Source of the DNA: Bdellovibrio sp.
Lineage (GTDB): Bacteria; Bdellovibrionota; Bdellovibrionia; Bdellovibrionales; Bdellovibrionaceae
Assembly: GCA_017745015.1 (NCBI GenBank)
Contig: JAGIAF010000021.1
Location: 1 to 19,039 of the forward strand
Direction of reading: 5' to 3'
Length of the DNA stretch: 19,039 nt
The first letter of the stretch is position 1. Each line of letters opens with the position of its first letter. Below the pieces are notes generated by a model that had not been told where the DNA came from, did no database searches, and saw nothing but the letters and a program-made list of their open reading frames with translations. Both the position numbers and the translations under genes were made by a program. This document shows, piece after piece, positions 7,072-13,900 of the stretch.

Positions 7072-7797
7072 ATGCCGAGCAGATTTATCTTTTCGCTGCG
7101 CTTTTCTTCAAAAGTTCTGGCGAAGCTAGCGAAATTGTCTGTTGCCATGATTTTCTTCATGACACTATTTCGTATAAATCTATTTTTTCTGTCTGCATTC
7201 CAGAGGATCGAAGATCTGAATTTTACTGAAGTTATTCAGGCGTTTGTGGCGGGTGTTCGTTTTGATATTTTGGTTTTTGGTTTTTTGCTAATTCCCATTT
7301 ACTTTTTGTTATTGATTCAAGCCATCTCGGAAAGATGGCCGCGTGGGATGTTTTATTTTTATAAAACTTATTTCGCTCTGGTTTGGTTGATCGTATGTGC
7401 GTTGTCCTATGTTGATTTCTTCTTTTACTCTCATCACGGCAGCCGAATGCGTTTTCAGGAGTATTCATCCTGGACCCCGGAGTTTACTAAGGAACTGATG
7501 GGGACCTTGCAGATGAACCAGGTTTTGATTTTTACAATTATCACCCTGGTCCTTTTGGCTTTAGGCTTCATGGCCATTCGCGGTTTGAAGTTTGGTGATT
7601 GGAAAGATGAATACTCGCCAAATCAAGGCGGTAAAATGGAAGTCGCACTACGCATCGTCTTACCTCTTTTGCTAATCACTTTGGCGGCGCGCGGCACTGT
7701 GGAGCCCCATCATTTGGCATTGGAGCACAGTGAAGTCTCAAATAATAAAGCCCTTAATGAAATGGGTCTGAATGCCGTGTGGTGTTTTGATAAATAA
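7072..7797 (+). CDS. LtaS-like (sulfatase/phosphoglycerol transferase family) membrane domain lacking the catalytic domain
   Basis: The 241-residue inner-membrane protein has about five helices (roughly 22-44, 56-82, 96-118, 151-173, 194-208). GVRFDILVFGFLLIP and HHGSRMRF resemble the membrane half of LtaS/MdoB-type sulfatase-fold transferases, which add phosphoglycerol or phosphoethanolamine to envelope glycans or lipids. The part after the last helix (AARGTVEPHHL ... LNEMGLNAVW) matches where those proteins pass into their extracytoplasmic sulfatase domain. Here a TAA follows seven residues later. The next 39 bases cannot hold that domain (about 300 residues or more), and the next gene is unrelated. 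So this is either a decayed gene or a stand-alone membrane domain. AAAGGA at 7059-7064 lies 7 bases before ATG. Family assignment is by motif recall only. Confidence 0.65.
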   Translation: MPSRFIFSLRFSSKVLAKLAKLSVAMIFFMTLFRINLFFLSAFQRIEDLNFTEVIQAFVAGVRFDILVFGFLLIPIYFLLLIQAISERWPRGMFYFYKTYFALVWLIVCALSYVDFFFYSHHGSRMRFQEYSSWTPEFTKELMGTLQMNQVLIFTIITLVLLALGFMAIRGLKFGDWKDEYSPNQGGKMEVALRIVLPLLLITLAARGTVEPHHLALEHSEVSNNKALNEMGLNAVWCFDK

Positions 7798-7836
7798 GGA
7801 AACTTGTGGGAGACTTTTTCCATAAGGAGTTCTTTT

Positions 7837-8403
7837 ATGAAAAAACTGGCACTGTCATTGTTGTTGGCTTCAGGTCTTTTTTCTTCTGCAGCGTTGGCTG
7901 ATCTTGATTACGGTTTAGAAGTAGGTATTCGCTCTCAATCTGGTGATTCAGATGCGCCGAGCAGTTCTACAACTTCGCAAACAGCGATGCAATTCGGTGT
8001 CTTTGGTGTTATGCCGATGGTTAATAACTGGAACATTCGCACGGGTCTTCTTTACACACAACGTCCGTTGATTGAAGAAGTGAACAACGTAGACAATAAA
8101 ATTTCTCTGAACTATATCGATATCCCAGTTACAATCATGTACAAGTTTGAAACTTATGCAGGTGTTTATGCTGGTGTGAATATCGGTATGAACTTGGATA
8201 AAAACTGTGATGCTGCAAACTGCGAAGTTTCCAGTGTAAAAACACTTCTTCCAATGGTGATCGGTGCGGCATTTAAATTCGCTCCAAACTTTGGTGTGAA
8301 TGCTTATTTTGAAACTGCGACGGGTGAAGTTGCGAAAAGCAACGGCAACAGCTTGAAAGACTATCGTGCTGTAGGCGCAAATTTATTGGTTACTTTTGAT
8401 TAA
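7837..8403 (+). CDS. Small outer-membrane beta-barrel protein
   Basis: The 188-residue protein begins with a clear signal peptide (MKKLALSLLLASGLFSSAALA, cut before DLDYG). The mature part alternates polar and hydrophobic residues with aromatic ends, e.g. QFGVFGVMPMV, WNIRTGLLYTQ, LNYIDIPVTIMYKF, YAGVYAGVNIGM, and it ends in AVGANLLVTFD. This pattern fits an eight-stranded barrel of the PorT/OMP_b-brl group. Two cysteines close together (NCDAANC, about residues 126-132) sit in a predicted loop and could form a disulfide. The frame is open upstream to a TTG at 7804, but AAGGAG at 7824-7829 and the signal peptide fix the ATG at 7837. Function is unknown. FahA follows after 9 bases, so the two are probably co-transcribed. 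Confidence 0.8.
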   Translation: MKKLALSLLLASGLFSSAALADLDYGLEVGIRSQSGDSDAPSSSTTSQTAMQFGVFGVMPMVNNWNIRTGLLYTQRPLIEEVNNVDNKISLNYIDIPVTIMYKFETYAGVYAGVNIGMNLDKNCDAANCEVSSVKTLLPMVIGAAFKFAPNFGVNAYFETATGEVAKSNGNSLKDYRAVGANLLVTFD

Positions 8404-8412
8404 GGAATAACT

Positions 8413-9396
8413 GTGAAACTAGGTACTCTGAAATCAGCAAAAAGCTTGGACGGCGAACTCTGTGTAGTAAGTCGTGATCTTAAGACGGCGGTAAAGGCGA
8501 CGCAATTCGCTCCAAGCCTTCGTGAGGCCATGGAAAAATGGTCCGACATCGAAGCTGATTTAAAAAAGCTTTATAATGATTTGAACGAAGGAAAAGCTGC
8601 CGGGGCTTTTCCTGTAAATGAACAAGATTTCCACTCTGCATTGCCTCGTACGTGGTTGTTTGCAGATGGTTCTGCGTTTATCTATCACATCAAGCTAGTT
8701 CGTAAGGCACGCAATGCCCCTCTTCCAGAAACTTTGACGACGGTTCCTTTGATGTATCAAGGGGAGTGTGGTCAGTTCTTGGCATCCACAGAAGATATTC
8801 CGCAAAGAGATTTCTCTCACGGAACGGACTTCGAAGGTGAGGTCGGTGTTATTACTGACTTCGTTCCAATGGGTGTGACTCCAGAGGAAGCTTTGAAACA
8901 TATCAAATTGTTTGTACTTATTAACGACGTCTCTTTGCGTGGCCTGATTCCCGAGGAGTTGGCTGGTGGTTTCGGGTTCTTCCAAAGTAAACCATCTTCT
9001 GCCCTTTCGCCATTTGCAGTGACTGCAGATGAGTTAGGAGATGGCTATAGAGAGGGCCGTATCCAATTGCCACTCGATGTGACTTACAATGGTGAGTTCT
9101 TTGGTAAAGCAAATGCCGGGGCGATGCACTTCCACTTTGGTCAATTGATTGCTCATGCTGCGAAGACAAGAAACTTACCTGCAGGTGCATTGATCGGAAG
9201 CGGAACTGTTTCTAATGAAGATCATGCTAATGGTTCAAGTTGTTTGGCTGAAAAGCGCATGATCGAGCAAATTGAAACGGGCGCGATTAAAACTCAGTTC
9301 ATGAAGTCGGGTGATACGATTGAGATGAAAATGTTCAATTCAAAAAATGAAAATATTTTTGGTCGTATTGCTCAAAAAGTAAAAGCAGTTCGATAA
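8413..9396 (+). CDS. fahA: Fumarylacetoacetate hydrolase family protein
   Basis: The 327-residue cytosolic enzyme is probably fumarylacetoacetase, splitting fumarylacetoacetate into fumarate and acetoacetate, the last step of tyrosine breakdown. Seen: the divalent-metal ligands E141 and E143 (DFEGEVGVITD) and D172 (LINDVSLR), and the conserved FGFFQSKPSSALSPFAV, LIAHAAKTRNLPAG, GSGTVSN and AEKRMIE segments. It is the shorter form (about 330 residues) common in proteobacteria, not the roughly 420-residue animal type. Start: GTG at 8413, with AAGGA at 8402-8406 6 bases before it; the MKLGTLK start is typical of this group. maiA, the preceding step, lies about 1.4 kb away on the other strand, supporting the substrate. 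Other FAA-family activities on acylpyruvate-like compounds cannot be ruled out. A strong terminator follows. Confidence 0.88.
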   Translation: MKLGTLKSAKSLDGELCVVSRDLKTAVKATQFAPSLREAMEKWSDIEADLKKLYNDLNEGKAAGAFPVNEQDFHSALPRTWLFADGSAFIYHIKLVRKARNAPLPETLTTVPLMYQGECGQFLASTEDIPQRDFSHGTDFEGEVGVITDFVPMGVTPEEALKHIKLFVLINDVSLRGLIPEELAGGFGFFQSKPSSALSPFAVTADELGDGYREGRIQLPLDVTYNGEFFGKANAGAMHFHFGQLIAHAAKTRNLPAGALIGSGTVSNEDHANGSSCLAEKRMIEQIETGAIKTQFMKSGDTIEMKMFNSKNENIFGRIAQKVKAVR

Positions 9397-9422
9397 AAAT
9401 TGAGTTTCAATTTTTAGGTAAT

Positions 9423-9464
9423 AAAAAAAAGGCTCGTTGGTTTCCCACGAGCCTTTTTTATTTT
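9423..9464. terminator. Strong bidirectional intrinsic terminator between fahA and sodC
   Basis: Seen: GGCTCGT (9431-9437) pairs with ACGAGCC (9447-9453), extended by GG/CC after one mismatch, with loop TTT. It is preceded by a run of A (9423-9430) and followed by six T (9454-9459) and more T-rich sequence, so it works as a classical terminator in both directions for the convergent genes. Confidence 0.92.
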
Positions 9465-9479
9465 AGCAATAACTAGAAA

Positions 9480-10031
9480 CTAATTAAGAGCTTCAATCAC
9501 GCCGCAAGCTTCGCGTGCGCCAGAGTTACCTGCCGGTTGCGATTTCAAATCGTCTTTACCTTTGTGAATGATCACGGCTTTGCCGATGATACTTTCAGCG
9601 CCAGACAACGAACCTTTCATAGTGAAAGATTGGTTCGATTTACCTTTACGATCTGCCATGATGTTGCCCATGTCGCCAGCGTGGCGGTTAGCGGAAGTCA
9701 AAGAGCCGTGTTTGCCGCTTGCTGGGTTGAAGTGGCCACCGGCAGAACTGAAATCGGCTGCAGAGCAGTCGCCTGTTTCGTGAATGTGGAAGCCGTGAGG
9801 GCCAGACTTCATGCCTTCAGCCATAACTTCAACTTTGATTTCGCCATTTTCTTCTGTGAAGTGAATTGTGCCTTTCACTTTGCTGCCTTTAGCTGACTTC
9901 AATACAGCCTCAGCTTTAGTCGGAGCTGGTGGTGCTGCTGGAGTTGCTGGTGCGGCAACTGGTTCTGCTTCTTTGTGTGCGCAAGCTCCAACTACAAGTG
10001 CAGCAAGGACTGGTACGATATATTTTTTCAT
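9480..10031 (-). CDS. sodC: Cu/Zn superoxide dismutase, predicted lipoprotein
   Basis: The 183-residue protein converts superoxide to O2 and H2O2 outside the cytoplasm. It has a signal peptide with a lipobox (VVGAC, lipidated C17), an Ala/Pro-rich linker (about residues 23-40), then the SodC domain. Copper and zinc ligands are all visible: H82 and H84 (GFHIH), H100 (GGHFNP), H108, H117, D120 (RHAGDMGN) and H156 (VIIHKGKDD). The disulfide pair is C89/C176 and the substrate-guiding arginine is R173 in GAREACGV. The lipid anchor and spacer would tether the enzyme to a membrane surface; the second residue after Cys is His, not Asp, so outer-membrane sorting is plausible. GGGAGAG lies 5 bases before ATG. 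It diverges from dps, another oxidative-stress gene. Confidence 0.96.
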   Translation of the reverse strand: MKKYIVPVLAALVVGACAHKEAEPVAAPATPAAPPAPTKAEAVLKSAKGSKVKGTIHFTEENGEIKVEVMAEGMKSGPHGFHIHETGDCSAADFSSAGGHFNPASGKHGSLTSANRHAGDMGNIMADRKGKSNQSFTMKGSLSGAESIIGKAVIIHKGKDDLKSQPAGNSGAREACGVIEALN

Positions 10032-10064
10032 GTTGTCTCTCCCTTTGGTTGAAATTTACATGAA

Positions 10065-10089
10065 AAACATCATACATCGTATGTTGTTT
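10065..10089. promoter_or_regulatory. Inverted repeat, candidate operator on the sodC promoter
   Basis: Seen: an 11-base arm (10065-10075, AAACATCATAC) is mirrored by 10079-10089 (GTATGTTGTTT) around the centre ATC (10076-10078), with one mismatched pair. It overlaps the predicted -10 and spacer, a position where a bound dimer would block transcription. The regulator is unknown. Confidence 0.45.
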
Positions 10090-10096
10090 GTGTCAT
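10069..10096 (-). promoter_or_regulatory. sodC: Predicted sodC promoter
   Basis: On the minus strand ATGACA (10096-10091, five of six matches to TTGACA) and TATGAT (10074-10069, five of six to TATAAT) are 16 bases apart. Transcription would start near 10062, leaving a leader of about 30 bases with the GGGAGAG ribosome site. The palindrome at 10065-10089 covers the -10 and most of the spacer. Confidence 0.5.
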
Positions 10097-10218
10097 TACT
10101 GATTCGCCAAATGTCTGACAAACTCGACTGTTATCACGGTCGTGGCGTAAAACAAAAGTACAGCGCGTCCTTTTTTTATTTTTGGAGAAAGTAGAGATCC
10201 TGTAGAAAGTGCTGACAT
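10096..10218 (-). CDS. Possible small protein gene upstream of sodC (40 residues)
   Basis: A 40-codon frame runs from ATG at 10218 to TAA at 10096. A perfect AAGGAGG (10231-10225) stands exactly 6 bases before the ATG, better than most ribosome sites in the window. The product begins MSALSTGSLL, has a basic patch (K-I-K-K-G-R, about 13-18), then a hydrophobic stretch (about residues 19-33) and ends VRHLANQ, so it could be a single-span or amphipathic membrane peptide. It points the same way as sodC and ends 64 bases before it; its stop codon coincides with the predicted sodC -35. I recognise no family. It may be a real small gene, a leader peptide, or chance; the opposite strand is also open here without a ribosome site. 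Confidence 0.35.
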   Translation of the reverse strand: MSALSTGSLLSPKIKKGRAVLLFYATTVITVEFVRHLANQ

Positions 10219-10382
10219 AACCAGCCTCCTTAACTATTACAGTGTCGCACTATTTCCTTATATCGAGCCAATCGATTCTCTCTAATCGAGTTATAGACAA
10301 ATGTTATTAAGCACAGAGAAGACGGTCTCATTTTCAGACGGTCAATTTTTTATAAAAATACGTAGGAAAAGGGGAAATCTAT
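10219..10382 (+). promoter_or_regulatory. Leader and promoter region of dps with short repeats
   Basis: This region separates the divergent stress genes. Seen: ATCGA three times (10262-10266, 10271-10275, 10285-10289), and an exact 8-base direct repeat AGACGGTC (10320-10327 and 10336-10343) 16 bases apart on centre. A TATAAA (10351-10356) could be a -10 but has no good -35 at the right distance; the second repeat copy sits just upstream of it. AAGGGG at 10369-10374 is the ribosome site of dps, 8 bases before the ATG. No convincing standard promoter was found, which would fit activator-dependent control, though this is inference. Confidence 0.3.
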
Positions 10383-10844
10383 ATGCAAACCACTGCAGCT
10401 CACCATACTAATAAGACCGCTCAGGCCTTAGCTAAGACGCTTTCAGAGGAATATTTACTAATGTTAAAGACTCAGAATTTTCATTGGAACGTCGAGGGAC
10501 CGCTGTTCTTCTCTCTCCATAAGCTTTTCGAGAGCCAGTATAAAGAACTGATCGAGTTCATCGACGATACGGCCGAAATTATCAGAACTTATAACGTAAA
10601 GTCTCCCGGCAGTTTTCGCGAGTTTCAAAAAACTGCATTCATCGATGAGGCACCAAATGATTTGATCAGTGCTCAGCAGATGATGGATATGCTCAACCGG
10701 GACCATATGTCGATGTCGGCGCGTTTAAAAGAGTATATGGAAGATGCGGAAGTAGTGGGGGATTCCAATGCGGTCACCCTGTATGAAGATCTTATCACGT
10801 TCCATGACAAAGCTGCGTGGATGATTCGTAGCCATAGGGCATAA
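10383..10844 (+). CDS. dps: Dps-family ferritin, DNA protection during starvation/oxidative stress
   Basis: The 153-residue four-helix-bundle protein belongs to the Dps family, which forms 12-subunit cages that oxidise Fe(II) with H2O2 and store the iron, limiting hydroxyl-radical damage. The intersubunit ferroxidase ligands are at the exact family spacing: H34 (NFHWNVEG), H46, D61 and E65, i.e. +12, +27 and +31 as in E. coli Dps. The N-terminus is short and only mildly polar, without the lysine-rich tail of E. coli Dps, so direct DNA binding is uncertain. It diverges from sodC, and the pair deals with superoxide, peroxide and iron. There is no terminator in the 57 bases to the macroglobulin gene, so some read-through is possible. 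Confidence 0.95.
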   Translation: MQTTAAHHTNKTAQALAKTLSEEYLLMLKTQNFHWNVEGPLFFSLHKLFESQYKELIEFIDDTAEIIRTYNVKSPGSFREFQKTAFIDEAPNDLISAQQMMDMLNRDHMSMSARLKEYMEDAEVVGDSNAVTLYEDLITFHDKAAWMIRSHRA

Positions 10845-10856
10845 ACAGATGACAGT

Positions 10857-10862
10857 TATAAT
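10857..10862 (+). promoter_or_regulatory. Perfect -10 hexamer before the macroglobulin gene
   Basis: TATAAT is found 12 bases after the dps stop, but no good -35 lies 16-18 bases upstream. If used, transcription would start near 10869, downstream of the TTG at 10863 and about 33 bases before the GTG at 10902. It therefore supports the GTG as the real start. Confidence 0.35.
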
Positions 10863-10901
10863 TTGAAGCGAGGAAGCTTAAGGACAACAAGGAGAACTTC
10901 A

Positions 10902-13900
10902 GTGTTGAGCTTCCTCGCCCTTATTCTTGCCGCACCAGTTTTTGCCCAGCAGAAAGTGAATGTTAAAAACTTCTATCCAGAAGGTTCACATCGATCGGTT
11001 GATCAGCTCCGCATCGAATTCGCTCAGCCGCAAGTTAAACTTGGAGAATTCAAGACGGAGGCGCCTGCGCAAAGTGCATGCCTTAAAGGCGGTCAAGGTC
11101 GTTGGGTGGATACACGTAATTGGGTCTACGACTTCAATCCTCCGTTGGGCGGTGGGCGCATATGTGAAGTCAATGTGTCTGGGCAGGTTTATCGTTTCAA
11201 TACGGGCGGCCCTCACGTAAAAACTATTTTTCCAAGAACATATCGTCCGATTGATTCTGAACAAAATTTCTTAGTTTTCATGGATTCTGAAGTCAGAAAA
11301 GAATCTTTACCTAAAGCCGCTTACTTTGTGATCGAAGGTTTGGGGGATCGTATTCCTGCTGAAGTTATCGCAGGTGCGGAAGCAGAGAAAGTTCGTGCGA
11401 ATGCTCTTGAAGAGTATCGTTATGAAAAAGATGACTTCAAAGGGTCTTGGGTTGTTCTAAAATCTTCTCGTATTTTTCCGGCAGGAGCGAAGGTTAGCTT
11501 GGTATGGTCTAAGGAAATTGAAAGCCCCCAAGGCTTTCGTTCGACGGAAGACGAAACTTTTGAATTTCAGGTAGAAAATGCTTTTAAAGCAGATTTTTCT
11601 TGTGAACGAGAGGCACCGGGTAAGCCCTGCATTCCTATTCTTCCAATGCGCATGAGTTTTACAAATCCCGTTTTAATTAAAGCACTTAAGCAAATATATA
11701 TTGAGAGCAGTTCTGGCAAGAAGGTTTATGCATCAGATCTTGCACAAGAGTCAGAGAAAGAAAGCAAAACCTACCTGGAATTTAAGGGACCGTTTTCAGC
11801 GAAGTCTCAGTACAAGCTTTTTGTTCCTGCAGGTTTGAAGGATGATCAAGGTCATGAACTGATGAATCGCAATCAGTTTCCGATAGCTATTCAAACTGGC
11901 GACGATCCTTCTCTTTTAAAGTTCGCCGCAGATTTCGGAATCATTGAGGAGGGTAAGAACTCCGCTATTCCTGTGACTCTTCGTCGTGTAGAGAAATCTC
12001 TAGCAACAAGTTTTGCAGGGTGGAGTGGACGCCTGGGAGCTACTAACTTCAAGGACATCATTTCTTATCTTGGGCACATTCAAAGAAATCCTACCGGTGG
12101 CGAGAAAATAAAATTTCATTCATCTTTGAATGTTCAAAAAATCAAAGTGGATAAACCACTGGCTGCGGCTGATACGGAAGTTGTCGGAATTCCACTTAAA
12201 AAATCTGGATTCTATGTGGTTGAAATGGAAAGCCGCCTTTTGGGCCAAAGTCTTTTAAACGAGAATGTTCCGTTCTATGTGAGAACCGCAGCTCTGGTAA
12301 CAAAGATGGCGGTTCATGCGAAGTTTAGTAAAAACGAAGTCTGGGTGTGGGTAACGGATCTTAAAACGGCGCAACCTGTTGCTGGTGCGGCCGTTAAGGT
12401 TGTGGATGTTAAAGGGGCTGTTCAGGCAAGAGGAACTTCGGATGCAAAGGGTTTGGCTCTTTTAAAGCTTTCTAAAAATACCGAGGAACTTCCGCGCAAT
12501 GAAGAGGGGCCTTACTATGATGGTTTCTTTGTTGTGGCGGAAAACGGCGATGACTTTACTTTCACTCACTCTTCGTGGGATCGCGGTATTGAGTCCTGGC
12601 GCTATCAGATTGCTGGAGGGGTTCGTGCTTCGGGTTTAATTGCTCATGCCATCCTGGATCGCACTCTGCTAAAGCCTGAGGAAACGCTTTCTGCAAAAAT
12701 AGTAGTCAGAAAAACGGCTAAGATGGGATTAGAGCTTCCTGTGGGTAATGAGTGGCCCACAACATTGGAAATGGCTCACGACTCGGGCTTGCAAACTCTT
12801 AAATTTCCTCTTACTTGGGATAAAAAATCAGGAACGGCTTTGTGGCAATGGATGATTCCTCCTGGTGCTAAGCTGGGACGTTGGGTGATTCGCCTGACAG
12901 GTACGAAGAACATGTATCTTGAAGCGGGTGACGTACGCATCGAGAACTTCCGCGTTCCTCTTCTGCAAGTGCGTTTGCAAAGTAATAAACCGCAATTCGT
13001 TGAAGACAAGTCAATTCCACTTTCCGTGATTGCAAATTACTTTTCTGGAGGTCCGGCTGCGAAAATGCCAATGAAGATTCGTTGGAGTGTAGAGCCTGGA
13101 AGCTTCAATGTGCAGGATGATGACTTTCAAGAATATATGTTCGCAAACGGCGCAATCAAAGAGGGCTTGTTCAGATCTGGTGATGAGGAAAATGCTCGCT
13201 ATATTCCGCAAAGTGGCGTGAAGGATGTGAATCTTGATAAGGCGGGATCTGCCTCATTTGTGTTGGAGCCTATAAAGTATTCCGCCGGACCGCAACGCTT
13301 GAGAGTTGAAGGAGAATATAAAGATCCTAATGGTGAGATTCAAAGTACCGTGCGCTCTTATCCGTTGTGGTCTTCAGATATAGTTCTGGGAATAAAGGCG
13401 GATGGCTGGTCAGCGACCCCAGATAAAGTGCGCATGAATGTTGTAGCCTTCAATTTGGCACAAGAACCTCTTAAGAATCAGAAAGTAAAAGTAGATCTTT
13501 ATACGAGCCGCTATTATTCCCACCGCAAACGTTTGGTGGGTGGATTCTATGCCTATGAGGATTTCCAGGAAGTGAAGAAGGTTGGAAAGCTTTGTGAGGG
13601 CACAACTGATAAAACCGGCCAGTTCAAATGTATTGGTAAAACATCGGCAGTCGGTTCGGTCATTGCGGTCGTTTCAAGCCAAGACTCTCAAGGACGCCCG
13701 GCTCAGGCCAATGTGAATCAGTGGGTAGTGGCGGATGGAGAATCGCAGTGGTTTGGTTCGCAAGACAATGATCGCGCTGATTTGGTACCATTTAAAAAAT
13801 CCTATGAACCTGGCGAAACCGCAGAGCTCCAACTTCGCACTCCGTTTCAAGAGGCGAAAGTTCTGGTCACAGTAGAACGCGATTCCGTATTGTATCGAGA

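Noticed and set aside
7804..7836. TTG start and extension before the outer-membrane barrel gene
   Set aside because: AAGGAG lies inside this stretch, and the signal peptide begins at the ATG at 7837.
9537..9896. Open frame of 119 codons on the plus strand opposite sodC
   Set aside because: It is antisense to a gene with all metal ligands intact and has no family features.
10060..10194. Plus-strand small frame (44 codons) antisense to the candidate small gene
   Set aside because: It has no ribosome site and is the tail of a longer shadow frame running antisense through sodC.
10301..10411. Small plus-strand frame starting at ATG 10301 and running into dps in another frame
   Set aside because: It has no Shine-Dalgarno and overlaps the well-supported dps start.
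10875..10925. Twin-arginine (Tat) signal in the macroglobulin extension
   Set aside because: The arginine codons arise largely from the AAGGAG ribosome site, the motif lacks the typical F-L-K context, and a protein of this type is normally exported by Sec.
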